DNA of 64,000 nucleotides from Pseudomonas sp. TH31 (GCF_016650815.1 NZ_JAEKEZ010000031.1:1-64000), one strand, 5' to 3'; positions 8,124-17,199 are shown, counted from the stretch's first letter. The notes: generated from the letters alone by a model not told the origin. Program-made: numbers and translations.

Positions 8124-9319
8124 TTTTTGAAGCGTTCTGCTTCTTCAGAGCCCTTGGTGGCGTTGCCCGCGCTGTACGAGTGCGCGCCGACGCCGGCCAA
8201 CTCTCCACCCTGAACGATCAGGTACTCATCGCGAATCGGTCGGTTCTCGAAATAGCATTCGAGAATTTCCCGGGTACCCGCCGCGTAACGCGTCTGCGCT
8301 GACAGGCTGGTGCCGGAGATATGCGGCATCATTCCGTGGTTCGGCATGCTGCGCCAAGGGTGGTCTTCGGGGGCTGGTTGCGGGAACCAGACATCGCCGG
8401 CATAGCCTGCCAGTTGACCGCTTTCCAGCGCCGCCGCAATCGCGTCACGGTCGCAGAGCTTGCCGTGAGCGGTGTTGATCAGGTACGCGCCGCGCTTGAA
8501 GTTCTTCAGCGACTCGGTGTTGACCATGTGTTCGGTCTCGGGGTGCAGCGGGCAGTTGAGCGTGACCACGTCACAGGCTTTGGCGAGGCTTTCCAGGGTC
8601 GAGTGATAGGTCAGGTTCAGCTCTTTTTCGACCGCTTCCGGCAAGCGATGGCGATCCATGTAGTGCAGGTGCATGTCGAAAGGTTTGAGCAAACGCAGGA
8701 CGCGCAAGCCGATACGACCGGCCGCCACGGTACCGACGTGCATGCCTTCCACATCATAGGAACGGGCGACGCAATCGGCGATGTTCCAGCCGCCCTTGAG
8801 CACCCAGTTGTGTGACGGGATATAGTTGCGTACCAACGCCAGTACACTCATCACCACGTGTTCGGCAACGCTGTTGCTGTTGCAGTAAGTCACCTCGGCG
8901 ACCGTGATTCCACGGTCCATGGCGCCTTGCAGGTCGGTGTGATCAGAGTCGATACCGGCGGTGACGATCATCTTCAGCTTCGGCGCCTTGTCCATCCGCT
9001 CAGCCGTCATGTACGCCGGCCAGAAGGGTTGGGAAATCACGATCTCGGCGTCGTGCAATTCACGCTCGAGTACGCTGCCGGCGCCGTCCTTGCTGGACGT
9101 GACCACCAGCGTGTGGCCGTTGGATTCCAGGTATTTGCGCAGACCCAATTCGCCGGAAACGCTGCCGAGCAAGGTGCCGGGCTCAAAGTCGATGGCGTTC
9201 GGGGTCGGCAGGGTCTGGCCGTCTGGGTGGCGTTCGAGAGGGGGCAGGCCGTCTCGCGCATAAGTCTCGGGTTGTCCGGTGATGGGGTCTTCGTAGAGCA
9301 CGCATACAATCTTCGCCAT
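8120..9319 (-). CDS. fdh: NAD-dependent formate dehydrogenase with Arg-to-His change in the active site
   Basis: A 399-residue D-2-hydroxyacid dehydrogenase-type enzyme closely like the metal-free formate dehydrogenase of Pseudomonas sp. 101, which oxidises formate to CO2 with NAD+. Visible features: LLGSVSGELGLRKYLESNGH, the YCNSNSVAEHVVM substrate-site segment, the GTVAAGRIGL nucleotide-binding loop and the PHISGTSLSAQ catalytic histidine segment. The Arg that binds formate (Arg284 in the reference numbering, in NTARGK) is His here (NTAHGK, codon 8465-8467). The ATG at 9317-9319 follows AGGAAGG; an upstream start is unlikely. The enzyme may be impaired or altered. Confidence 0.95.
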   Translation of the reverse strand: MAKIVCVLYEDPITGQPETYARDGLPPLERHPDGQTLPTPNAIDFEPGTLLGSVSGELGLRKYLESNGHTLVVTSSKDGAGSVLERELHDAEIVISQPFWPAYMTAERMDKAPKLKMIVTAGIDSDHTDLQGAMDRGITVAEVTYCNSNSVAEHVVMSVLALVRNYIPSHNWVLKGGWNIADCVARSYDVEGMHVGTVAAGRIGLRVLRLLKPFDMHLHYMDRHRLPEAVEKELNLTYHSTLESLAKACDVVTLNCPLHPETEHMVNTESLKNFKRGAYLINTAHGKLCDRDAIAAALESGQLAGYAGDVWFPQPAPEDHPWRSMPNHGMMPHISGTSLSAQTRYAAGTREILECYFENRPIRDEYLIVQGGELAGVGAHSYSAGNATKGSEEAERFKK

Positions 9320-9653
9320 GGGGACCTTCCTGTTATTGGAATGGATCAGCGCGGGTAACGGCGCTGATTCGAGCAGGTCGTGCTGCTCGATCGGCATAGT
9401 CCGGCAGGGTGGATGGCGCTGGCTAATCGCTTTATCAGCACTGCTCTTGGGCCAACGTTACGAGGTAGGTCAGTTGACGAAGGAGCATGGGGTTTTTGGC
9501 TCTCTTATTGGAAGGCGTGACGATGAGCGTCACGCCGTTTTCACGCGGGGCAGGTGAAAGCTACGCAATCTGGCGCTGTGTAGTAAAGGATATAGCGGTG
9601 GAGTGATTAAAAATGGTTGTCGCGTGAAGGGGAGCCGATCAATTGTCGCTCGA
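9320..9653. other. Intergenic stretch upstream of fdh and downstream of arsH
   Basis: No convincing gene on either strand. It should contain the fdh promoter. A hairpin with nine-base perfect arms, GGCGTGACG at 9514-9522 and CGTCACGCC at 9528-9536, followed by GTTTT, is the only clear structure. Confidence 0.5.
9514..9541. terminator. Stem-loop between fdh and arsH
   Basis: Nine-base arms GGCGTGACG / CGTCACGCC with a five-base loop, followed by a short T-run on the plus strand. On the minus strand it lies about 110 bases after arsH, so it could end the ars transcript, or be a regulatory hairpin ahead of fdh. Confidence 0.4.
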
Positions 9654-10349
9654 TCAAAGGGCGCTTTGATTCACGCGCCGGGTCAGTTCTTCGGCGGACT
9701 CCTTGCGTTCTGAATAGCGGTCAACCAGATCCGGGCGATCCCGAAGCAGCAGGGTGAATTTCACCAGCTCCTCCATCACGTCCACCACCCGGTCATAGAG
9801 TGCCGAAGGTTTCATGCGGTTGTTCTCGTCAAACTCCAGGTAAGCCTTCGGCACCGAGGATTGATTGGGGATGGTGAACATCCGCATCCAGCGCCCCAGC
9901 ACGCGCAGTTGATTCACCACGTTGAAGGATTGCGAACCGCCACACACCTGCATCACGGCCAGGGTCTTGCCCTGGGTCGGGCGAATCGCCCCGATGGCCA
10001 GCGGCACCCAGTCTATTTGGGCCTTGAACACCGCCGACATGGCGCCGTGGCGCTCCGGCGAGCACCAGACCTGGCCTTGCGACCACTGCATCAGTTCCAG
10101 CAGTTCCTGGACTTTCGGGTGGTCGTTCGGTGCGTCGTCCGGCAGCGGTAAACCGCAAGGATTGAAAATCTGAGTCTCGGCGCCAAAGTGCTCAAGCAAA
10201 CGCGCCGCTTCCTCGACCAGCAATCGACTGAACGAGCGGGAGCGGGTGGACCCGTACAACAGCAAAATCCGTGGTTTGTGCTGGCCGTTTTGATCGGTGG
10301 CGATGGGTTGAGTCAGTGACGGGTCGAGGTTGGGCAGCGGGTGAGTCAT
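9654..10349 (-). CDS. arsH: Arsenical resistance protein ArsH (FMN reductase)
   Basis: A 231-residue NADPH-dependent FMN reductase. The FMN phosphate loop is LLLYGSTRSRSFSRLL, followed by CSPERHGAMSAVFKAQIDWV and MQVCGGSQSFNVVNQLRVLG, all characteristic of ArsH, which oxidises trivalent organoarsenicals and counters redox stress. It is the last gene of the arsRBCH operon, 12 bases after arsC. Confidence 0.95.
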   Translation of the reverse strand: MTHPLPNLDPSLTQPIATDQNGQHKPRILLLYGSTRSRSFSRLLVEEAARLLEHFGAETQIFNPCGLPLPDDAPNDHPKVQELLELMQWSQGQVWCSPERHGAMSAVFKAQIDWVPLAIGAIRPTQGKTLAVMQVCGGSQSFNVVNQLRVLGRWMRMFTIPNQSSVPKAYLEFDENNRMKPSALYDRVVDVMEELVKFTLLLRDRPDLVDRYSERKESAEELTRRVNQSAL

Positions 10350-10361
10350 TAGGGGCTCCAG

Positions 10362-10832
10362 TTACAGCATGCCGATGCGGTCGAGTTCACGCTTCAGCGC
10401 ATCGCGATCAAGTTGGGCGAAGGGCAGTGCCAGAAACGCCCGGCAACGGGTGTCGATACGTGCCAGGGTCGAGTGGAAGGCGGCGGATACGGCCGCTTCG
10501 TCACCCGTGACCTGCGACGGATCTTCCAGTCCCCAGTGGGTTTTCAACGCCGGCCCGAAATAGACGGGGCAGGCCTCACCTGCGGCGTTGTCGCAGACGG
10601 TGATGACGATGTCCGGCGGGTTGCCCTCGAAGGCATCGTTGCCTTTACTGCTCAAGCCATCAATGGCGATGCCGGCTTCCTGCAGCGTGGTCAGGCTGCG
10701 TGGCAAGACCTGGCCTTTTGGGAAGCTGCCGGCACTGACCGCCTCGAAGCCTTTTGGGGCCAGGTGATTGAACATCGCTTCGGAGAGGATGCTGCGGCAG
10801 CTATTGGCGGTACACATGAACAGAACGCGCAT
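10362..10832 (-). CDS. arsC: Arsenate reductase ArsC, thioredoxin-linked type
   Basis: A 156-residue enzyme of the low-molecular-weight phosphatase fold that reduces arsenate to arsenite. The catalytic P-loop is CTANSCRS (Cys-X5-Arg) near residue 7; the further redox cysteines lie in TVCDNAAGEACPV. This is the Staphylococcus pI258-type, not the glutaredoxin-linked R773 type. It lies between arsB (12 bases upstream) and arsH in the operon and supplies arsenite to the ArsB pump. Confidence 0.95.
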   Translation of the reverse strand: MRVLFMCTANSCRSILSEAMFNHLAPKGFEAVSAGSFPKGQVLPRSLTTLQEAGIAIDGLSSKGNDAFEGNPPDIVITVCDNAAGEACPVYFGPALKTHWGLEDPSQVTGDEAAVSAAFHSTLARIDTRCRAFLALPFAQLDRDALKRELDRIGML

Positions 10833-10844
10833 GGAGACTCCTTT

Positions 10845-12134
10845 TCAGGCGGACAAGCCGAGGCGCAGGGCCAGGGCGGATAAGGTGATGAACAGGATGG
10901 GCACGGTGAGCACGACACCGACCTTGAAGTAGTAACCCCAGGTAATACGCAGGCCTTTACGTTCCAGAACGTGCAGCCAGAGGAGCGTCGCCAGGCTGCC
11001 GATGGGGGTGATTTTTGGTCCCAGGTCACAGCCGATGACGTTGGCGTAGATCATGGCCTCGCGCACCACGCCGGTGGCGTCGCTCGCCTGAATGGATAGC
11101 GCGCCCACCAATACCGTCGGCATGTTGTTCATGCCCGAGGACAGCGCTGCCGTTAGAAAACCGGTTCCCAGTGCGGCGCCCCACACCCCGTAGTTGGCCA
11201 GGTAGTTCAGGGCCGCCGTCAGGTAAAGGGTCAGGCCGGCGTTTTTCAGCCCATAAACAACCAGGTACATGCCCAGTGAAAAGGTTACGACTTGCCACGG
11301 CGCCTCGCGCAACACTCGCCGTGTCGAAATCACATGCCCGCGTGCCGCCATCGCGAACAGCGCGGCAGCACAGACGGCGGCAATCGCACTGATGGGAATC
11401 CCCAGCGGCTCCAGCGCAAACAGGCCAACGAGCAACACAACCAACACACACCAGCCGACGCGAAACGTCAGTGGGTCTCGCACTGCAAGACGCGGATCTT
11501 GAAGCTCTTGGATGTTGTAGCTTCGCGGTATATCGCGCCGGAAAAACGCGTACAGCGCGACCAGCGTGGCACCCACCGCCACGAGGTTGACCGGCACCAT
11601 GATCGAGGCGTACTGGTTGAAACCCAGGCCGAAGTAGTCGGCCGAAACAATGTTGACCAGGTTCGACACCACCAGCGGCAGGCTGGCCGTGTCGGCGATA
11701 AAGCCTGCGGCCATGACAAACGCCAATGTAGACGCCGGCGAAAAGCGCATCGCGATCAGCATCGAGATAACAATCGGGGTCAGAATCAGTGCCGCGCCGT
11801 CATTGGCAAACAGGGCTGATACGGCGGCGCCGAGCAGCACCGTAAAAGCGAACAGGCGACGACCATCGCCCTTGGCCCAGCGCGCCACATGCAAAGCAGC
11901 CCACTGAAAGAAGCCTGCTTCATCCAGCAATAAACTAATGATGATGACCGCGATAAATGTGGCGGTCGCGTTCCAGACAATGCCCCACACCAGTGGAATG
12001 TCGTCCAGTGTCACCACGCCGGTGGCCAGCGCCAGGATGGCGCCCAGCGATGCACTCCAGCCAACCCCCAACCCCTTGGGTTGCCAGATGACCAGGACAA
12101 GGGTGAATAGAAAAATCGAAACCGCAGCTAGCAT
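10845..12134 (-). CDS. arsB: Arsenite efflux pump ArsB
   Basis: A 429-residue inner-membrane carrier with about 12 helices that exports arsenite and antimonite. Family features include the start LAAVSIFLFTLVLVIWQPKG, the segment ALFANDGAALILTPIV and LSSGMNNMPTVLVGALSI. No ArsA ATPase gene is present, so it should work as a secondary transporter driven by membrane potential. It is the second gene of the operon, 24 bases after arsR. Confidence 0.96.
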   Translation of the reverse strand: MLAAVSIFLFTLVLVIWQPKGLGVGWSASLGAILALATGVVTLDDIPLVWGIVWNATATFIAVIIISLLLDEAGFFQWAALHVARWAKGDGRRLFAFTVLLGAAVSALFANDGAALILTPIVISMLIAMRFSPASTLAFVMAAGFIADTASLPLVVSNLVNIVSADYFGLGFNQYASIMVPVNLVAVGATLVALYAFFRRDIPRSYNIQELQDPRLAVRDPLTFRVGWCVLVVLLVGLFALEPLGIPISAIAAVCAAALFAMAARGHVISTRRVLREAPWQVVTFSLGMYLVVYGLKNAGLTLYLTAALNYLANYGVWGAALGTGFLTAALSSGMNNMPTVLVGALSIQASDATGVVREAMIYANVIGCDLGPKITPIGSLATLLWLHVLERKGLRITWGYYFKVGVVLTVPILFITLSALALRLGLSA

Positions 12135-12158
12135 GAGAACGCTCGACGATTAGGAGAG

Positions 12159-12506
12159 TCAGCAGCACGCTGACGTATTGAGAGGCCGGTCGGCCATCTG
12201 TCTGAGCCGGGCGCTGTTTTCTTCAAGCCAGTCGGCGTTGGCCTGCAACGTGGTCTCAAGAACAGCGCGAACCCAGGCCGGCAGCTCCGGATTGAGCCGG
12301 TAATACACCCATTGCCCCTGGCGTCGATCAAGCAGCAAGCCGCACGCCCGCAGTTGCGCCAGGTGACGAGAGATTTTCGGCTGACTGTCGTCCAGCGCGC
12401 AAACCAGCTCGCAGACGCATAACTCGCCTTCGCGGGTGATCAGCAGGGTGGCGCGGGCGCGGGTCTCGTCGGACAGGCATTTGTAAATGGCTGGAGGGTT
12501 GAGCAT
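12159..12506 (-). CDS. arsR: Arsenite-responsive repressor ArsR
   Basis: A 115-residue ArsR/SmtB winged-helix repressor. The metal site is ELCVCELVCAL, with the ELCVCEL motif of arsenite sensors, and recognition helix DSQPKISRHLAQLR. The C-terminus ends in a Cys-Cys pair. I start it at the ATG 12504-12506; an upstream ATG would run through the proposed operator. It should repress arsRBCH until arsenite binds. Confidence 0.95.
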   Translation of the reverse strand: MLNPPAIYKCLSDETRARATLLITREGELCVCELVCALDDSQPKISRHLAQLRACGLLLDRRQGQWVYYRLNPELPAWVRAVLETTLQANADWLEENSARLRQMADRPLNTSACC

Positions 12507-12525
12507 GGGCGCGTCTTCAATGTGT

Positions 12526-12549
12526 GGAAATCCGAATATACGGATTTCC
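12526..12549. promoter_or_regulatory. arsR: ArsR operator palindrome
   Basis: A perfect inverted repeat, GGAAATCCG and CGGATTTCC around AATATA, ends 20 bases upstream of the arsR start. The size and place fit an ArsR dimer site that overlaps the ars promoter. Confidence 0.75.
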
Positions 12550-12717
12550 ATATGTATTGCGCAAGACGCTTTTTTGTTTGAGTTGAGGCAGGACCTCCTC
12601 TCGCTGGAGTGAAATGTACGCAACGACAAATGACCAGGTTTGATTCAGCCCATCGAAAAGCTGCCGCTGCTATTCGAGACCTTCCTGACCTCACCGCTTA
12701 CCCCTGGCCCTTCGGCA

Positions 12718-13251
12718 TCAAAGACCCTGATTTTCGAGGTGTCTCTGGAAAGCCTCAAGCGCTGTACTGATCTGTGGGCCCATCACTGGATCATCGGCAA
12801 TGCCTTGGGCGCTCAACGGGGTGGACAGGAGGTTAACCGTAATTGACGCTTGCTCAATGAGGCGAGCTGACATCGTATCCAAAACCAGGCGCAATGCGGC
12901 CTGCGCATGGCTGGCTCTGGGCGAAGCATTGAAAAGCGCGACCGGTTTGCCCGGGAAGGCTTCACTGCTGACGAGCCAATCGAGCATGTTTTTGAACGAG
13001 CCCGGAATCCCTCGAGCGTATTCCGGGCATGAAATCAGAAGCCCATCCGCCTGGGCGATAATCGAGCGTAATTCTAAAATTTGCTCCGGGGGGTGTTCAA
13101 TCAAGTCCGGGTTGAAGTGCGGCAGCTCACCGATCCCCTCGTAATGCGTGACCAAGAGCCCTTTGGGGCGCAAAAGCTCGGTTGCACGTAGCAAAGTCGA
13201 GTTGGAGGAGGCCTGGCGCAGACTTCCCGAGACCGCAAGCAAATGCACCAT
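12718..13251 (-). CDS. NADPH-dependent FMN reductase
   Basis: A 177-residue flavodoxin-fold reductase. VSGSLRQASSNSTLL is the FMN phosphate loop and LLISCPEYARGIPGSFKNML is the flavin-ring loop of the ChrR/YieF/WrbA-like NADPH:FMN or quinone reductases. Such enzymes reduce quinones, azo dyes or chromate. It is oriented like the ars operon but separated from it by about 170 bases and the operator, so co-transcription is unlikely. Confidence 0.9.
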   Translation of the reverse strand: MVHLLAVSGSLRQASSNSTLLRATELLRPKGLLVTHYEGIGELPHFNPDLIEHPPEQILELRSIIAQADGLLISCPEYARGIPGSFKNMLDWLVSSEAFPGKPVALFNASPRASHAQAALRLVLDTMSARLIEQASITVNLLSTPLSAQGIADDPVMGPQISTALEAFQRHLENQGL

Positions 13252-13447
13252 TTCAACACCCTCCGTGATTCATGAGTCGGTGAAGTTTCGCACGAGGCAG
13301 ATATGACTGCCATCGCCCCAGGCAGTACTCGGCCCTTCGCCAACCATTCGTCCAATCGATAGTCATCATCAAAAAAGCGAGTTTTGTTTTTCCAGCAACG
13401 GAGGAGGATAGCGTTATACCGATCTCGCTTCTGAAGGAACCTGCGCG

Positions 13448-14119
13448 ATGAGAATCTCAACTGTTTTGGCCCTTATCGCCGTACTGACCAGCGGTTTTGC
13501 CGCCACCGCCCCGGCCTACGCTGGCGACCCGCAGGCCTGCCATTTCCTGCCGATGGGCGACAGCAGCGCCAACCTGAAGCACTCCCAGTCGGTGGGTGTG
13601 CTCTACAGCGAAAACACCGTCAACACGATCGAATACCTTGAGCGTTACCATTCTGTTGCGGTGAACGGCAGCAAGAACCCTGCGCTCGATTCGCGCATCA
13701 GCAACGCGTTCGTCAGCAGCTCTGATCCGAAACTGGCGATCAACTGGCTGATGGGTTCGCTGCAAAAAGAATTCGCCTCGGTGACCGTCTACGACAACCT
13801 CGACGCACTGGTGCAAGCGCACCCGGACGTGGTGGTGATGCTCGACACCTACAGCCGTCTGGTCAGCAAGCGCAATGACCAGGTCGAAGCGCGGTTCCTC
13901 GCCAAGTTCTACGATTCGAACCTGCAATACATCGGCCAGGCCGCAGGCTCCCGTGAACAGAAAATGCCTTCGGTATGGGTTCATGGCAAAGCAGCGTCGC
14001 AGATTGCTGCGCAGATCGACCAGCAAACCGCACTGCAGGTGAACGCCTTGAAGCAGTTCGATGCGTCGCTCAAAGCGCTGGTGACCTCGGGCAATGTGGC
14101 TCAGGTGGCGAACAACTGA
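13448..14119 (+). CDS. Exported protein of unknown function
   Basis: 223 residues with a cleavable Sec signal (ISTVLALIAVLTSGFAATAP, cleavage after AYA). The mature part is soluble, alpha/beta, with LKHSQSVGVLYSENT, a DVVVMLDTYSRLV strand and ARFLAKFYDSNLQYIGQAAG, and a helical tail (AAQIDQQTALQVNALKQF). The pattern of strands resembles YajG/TolB-N-like periplasmic proteins, but I do not recognise a named family. It stands alone. The start ATG follows AAGGAAC. Confidence 0.8.
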   Translation: MRISTVLALIAVLTSGFAATAPAYAGDPQACHFLPMGDSSANLKHSQSVGVLYSENTVNTIEYLERYHSVAVNGSKNPALDSRISNAFVSSSDPKLAINWLMGSLQKEFASVTVYDNLDALVQAHPDVVVMLDTYSRLVSKRNDQVEARFLAKFYDSNLQYIGQAAGSREQKMPSVWVHGKAASQIAAQIDQQTALQVNALKQFDASLKALVTSGNVAQVANN

Positions 14120-14207
14120 GGATGCGCTTACCTGACTGTATCTACTGGCTGTTGCGGTCAGGAGTTTTGCACGATACTGGCTGCCCGTCGTGATAGTCAG
14201 AGCGCAC

Positions 14208-14693
14208 ATGATGCCCGTCACACCTGATCTGAATCCGTCGCTTGTTCTGCTCCCTGCTCAACAAAGCGACCTGAACCCACTTGTCGCCATTCGAATCGAG
14301 GCCATGCGTGAAAGCCTGGAGCGCGTCGGGCGATTTGATCCGGTGCGTGCGCGTGAACGTTTTGCCAGCGACTTTGACGCCAGCAGCACGCGCCACATCG
14401 AAGTGGCCGGGGAGCGGGTTGGGTTTGTGGTGCTCAAGCAGCACCTCAATGAATTGCTGCTTGATCACTTGTACGTGAAACCGGGTGCGCAGGGATCCGG
14501 GATTGGCACTGCTGTTCTGGCTCAGGTTTTCAAAGAGGCGGATGCAGCCGCGCTGCCTGTCAGGGTGGGCGCGCTCAAGGAAAGCGCCTCCAACCGCTTC
14601 TACATCCGCCATGGCTTCCAATTCGTGGAAAGCGCTGAATTCGACCATTACTATGTCCGGCCGAGCGTTGCTGCAATTCGTCCAGCCGATTAA
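14208..14693 (+). CDS. GNAT-family N-acetyltransferase
   Basis: About 161 residues. Acetyl-CoA binding motif A reads DHLYVKPGAQGSGIGTAVLA, followed by SASNRFYIRHGFQFVESAEF, the motif-B end of the fold. The acceptor is unknown. I prefer the ATG at 14208 (or 14211) over a GTG at 14190; neither has a strong ribosome binding site. It converges on the sensor kinase gene. Confidence 0.88.
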   Translation: MMPVTPDLNPSLVLLPAQQSDLNPLVAIRIEAMRESLERVGRFDPVRARERFASDFDASSTRHIEVAGERVGFVVLKQHLNELLLDHLYVKPGAQGSGIGTAVLAQVFKEADAAALPVRVGALKESASNRFYIRHGFQFVESAEFDHYYVRPSVAAIRPAD

Positions 14694-14700
14694 CCTGCGC

Positions 14701-16062
14701 TCATCCCTTGGCCACGTTTAGCCATACCGATACACGCAAGCCGCGGTTTTGCACCTCATCGGCGAAGCCCAGGCTAACCCGTGCCCCGGTACGCTGCGCA
14801 ATCGCCTGAACAATCGACAAGCCCAGCCCGGACCCGGCCTCATCGGTCCCCAGGCTGCGATAAAACGGATCAAACACCCGCGCTCGCTCCTCCAGCGCGA
14901 TCCCTGGCCCCGAGTCCTTGACCTGCAGCAGCGCCGTGCCGTTATCCATGACCACAGAAAGATCGATCCGGCCACCCTGCGGTGTATAGCGGATCGCGTT
15001 GTCCACCAGGTTCTTGACCAGTGTCATCAGGTCCATTTCGTTGATCAGCACCCGCACGTCCTGCTCACCTTCGACACCAACGTCGAGGTGTTTTATATCG
15101 GCCAGCGGCAACAGATCTTCCAGCACTCGACGATAGACCTCATGCACCGAAACCGGCGACGTCGGCGTGCTGGTTTCGGATTGCACCTTGGCCAGGGTCA
15201 GCAGTTGATCGATCAGGTTTCTGCCGCGCTCAATGCCCCGGCGCAATGGCACCAGACGCTCATGGGCCACGGCCGACATATCGGCGCCAGCCAGGCGTTC
15301 GGCCTGTAAGGAGAGGGCGGTCAGCGGTGATCGAAGTTCGTGGGCTGCGTCGGCGACGAAGCGGCGTTGGTTTTCCATCGCATTCGCCACGCGTGCGAGC
15401 AAGCGATTGATCGCCACCACGAAGGGGCGGATTTCGGTCGGCAGATGGCTTTCGTTGATCGGGTGCAGTTCCTGCTCGGCGCGCTGATCGATCTCGAAAG
15501 ACAGTGTCGCGATGGGTCGAAACAACTTGCGCACCAGATCGCCGACCACCAGCAGCAGCACCGGAAACAACACCAGAAACGGCAGCAGACTGCGCCAGGC
15601 GCTTTCGCGGGCATCCTTGTCACGGGCGCCGGTTTCCTGGGCAACGGCGATGCGTTCGCCACGGGCGGTGGTCCTGACCAGCACGCGAAACGCTTCGCCG
15701 CCGACATTTACCGTGGACAAGCCATCGGCCAGCGTTGTCGGGAAGGGCAGTGGTGCGGTGTCGTCATCGTTGCCGGAGGCGTTGCTGCCATCGGCCAGGT
15801 GCTGAATGATCAGCCGGGATTCTTCATCGTCGCCCGCAATGCCTTTGCCCTCGGGGTACCTCAGCGTCATGTGCTGGCGGTCAAACAGCACCGCCACTTG
15901 ACGCAAGGTGTCGTCCTGCATTTCGTGGGCTTCGTCGAACGCGGAAACGAACGCAAAGACGCCGGCCACCATCGCAACGATCAGGATCGCCAGCGACAGG
16001 GTGACGGACAGCCTGAGTTGCACCGATTCACTCAAGCGTTTTTGAAACCATCCATCCCACAC
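14701..16062 (-). CDS. Sensor histidine kinase, QseC/TctE-like
   Basis: An inner-membrane kinase with two helices (about residues 22-42 and 155-175) flanking a periplasmic domain, a HAMP segment, a HisKA box (RRFVADAAHELRSPLTALSL, His in HELRSP) and an ATPase domain with DNAIRY (N box), DSGPGI (G1) and GSGLGLSIV (G2). It partners the response regulator just upstream, whose end it overlaps. The start is uncertain: I prefer the GTG at 16060-16062 (VWDGWFQKRL), overlapping the regulator by 35 bases. The signal is unknown. Confidence 0.9.
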   Translation of the reverse strand: MWDGWFQKRLSESVQLRLSVTLSLAILIVAMVAGVFAFVSAFDEAHEMQDDTLRQVAVLFDRQHMTLRYPEGKGIAGDDEESRLIIQHLADGSNASGNDDDTAPLPFPTTLADGLSTVNVGGEAFRVLVRTTARGERIAVAQETGARDKDARESAWRSLLPFLVLFPVLLLVVGDLVRKLFRPIATLSFEIDQRAEQELHPINESHLPTEIRPFVVAINRLLARVANAMENQRRFVADAAHELRSPLTALSLQAERLAGADMSAVAHERLVPLRRGIERGRNLIDQLLTLAKVQSETSTPTSPVSVHEVYRRVLEDLLPLADIKHLDVGVEGEQDVRVLINEMDLMTLVKNLVDNAIRYTPQGGRIDLSVVMDNGTALLQVKDSGPGIALEERARVFDPFYRSLGTDEAGSGLGLSIVQAIAQRTGARVSLGFADEVQNRGLRVSVWLNVAKG

Positions 16063-16695
16063 CCCTGACGTTCTTGATGACTTGGCTGCCCAACTTGCGC
16101 CGCAGTGCATGGATCAAAAACTCCACGGCGTTGCTTTCCACTTCATTGCCCCAGCCATAGAGGCGGTCTTCGAGCTCGCTGCGTGAAAGGATCGCGCCCG
16201 GTCGGATCAACAGCGCCTGCAGCAGGGCGAACTCGCGGGCCGAGAGCTGGACGCCGGGGTACTGCGCGGTCGAGGCTTGCTTGCTGACCAGGTCCAGCGA
16301 GACCACGCCGTTGTCGAGCACCGACAGGGCGCTGCCGCCCTTGCGCCTTAAAACCGCGCGCATACGCGCCAGCAACTCGGCCATGTCGAAGGGTTTGAGC
16401 AGGTAGTCATCCGCGCCGCCATCGAGGCCGCGCAGCCGGTCATCGAGGCTGTCCCGGCCGTAATGATGAGCAATGGCACGGGGTTGTTGTTGGCGCGAAT
16501 GCGGGTCAGCACGTCGAGGCCGTCCTTGCCCGGCAGGCCGAGGTCGAGCAGCACCAGGTCGTAGTGTTGAGTCTCGAGCGCCGCCAGGGCGGTGAGGCCG
16601 TTCTTCACCCAGTCGGTGGCATAACTGGCATCGTTCAGTGCACCGTGGATCGCATCGCCAATCATCGGGTCGTCTTCGACCAGCAGTATCCGCAT
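16028..16695 (-). pseudogene. OmpR-family response regulator, QseB-like, frameshifted (probably intact)
   Basis: The receiver domain has acidic residues VEDDPM, the phospho-acceptor in DLVLLDLGLPGKDG (about residue 51) and DDYLLKPF with the conserved Lys. The C-terminal winged helix shows LSAREFALLQALL and GWGNEVESNAVEFLIHALRR. The halves lie in different frames; a lost base at the GG of 16456-16457 (TCCCGGCC where TCCCGGGCC is expected) explains it. Restored length is 222 residues. It is co-transcribed with the sensor kinase. Confidence 0.9.
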
Positions 16696-16708
16696 GTCCC
16701 GCTCCAGC

Positions 16709-16742
16709 AAAAAAAGGCGCGAGGGTCATGACCCGCGCGCCT
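16709..16742 (-). terminator. Rho-independent terminator of the small lipoprotein gene
   Basis: On the minus strand a GC-rich stem with inner perfect arms GGGTCA/TGACCC and outer GGCGCG/CGCGCC is followed by seven T. It lies just after the lipoprotein gene and before the response regulator start, separating the two transcripts. Confidence 0.85.
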
Positions 16743-16764
16743 GTATTGAAGCATCTGTGCCCGG

Positions 16765-17199
16765 TTACTGCTTCCCTTTCATTGAGTCGAAAGCCTTTAG
16801 CAAGTCATCCATCGCGGCTTTGCAGTCACTTTGCATGGGGCTGCTGGCGCGCAAGGCATCGAGTGCGCGGTCGATGGCTTTGTCCACCACGTGCCAGTCG
16901 CTCGCGGCGCGGGGCTTGATGCCGGCTTCTGCCGAGTCCCAGGCGGTTTCCAGGTCCTTGATTCGGGCTTTTGCGGCAGGCAGGTCGTTTTTGTCGACCC
17001 GGCCGGCAACGTCGGCGGCGATGTTGCGGAACTCGGACAAATCACCGAGTTTCGAGGCCGAGCCCTGGCTCATCTCGGCCGCCGAACTCGCATCGGCCTT
17101 GGGTTTATCGGCCGGTTTCGAGCACCCGGTGGCGATGCCCAGCATGAAAATGGCCGAGACGATGCAAACGTGACGAATGAGGTTTTGAATGGGGCGCAT
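16765..17199 (-). CDS. Small lipoprotein of unknown function
   Basis: 144 residues. The signal has a lipobox (GIATGC, Cys about residue 26) followed by a charged linker (KPADKPKADASSAAEM). The rest is helical with three short conserved-looking helices (NDLPAAKARIKDLETAWDSA, DWHVVDKAIDRALDALR, SDCKAAMDDLLKAF). It lies just upstream of the two-component pair but is separated from it by a strong terminator. Similar short helical proteins accompany COG4705 membrane proteins, as here, but the function is not known. Confidence 0.82.
   Translation of the reverse strand: MRPIQNLIRHVCIVSAIFMLGIATGCSKPADKPKADASSAAEMSQGSASKLGDLSEFRNIAADVAGRVDKNDLPAAKARIKDLETAWDSAEAGIKPRAASDWHVVDKAIDRALDALRASSPMQSDCKAAMDDLLKAFDSMKGKQ

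Noticed and set aside
12640..12846. 68-codon plus-strand frame near the ars operon
   Set aside because: It overlaps the FMN reductase gene and has no ribosome binding site or family likeness.
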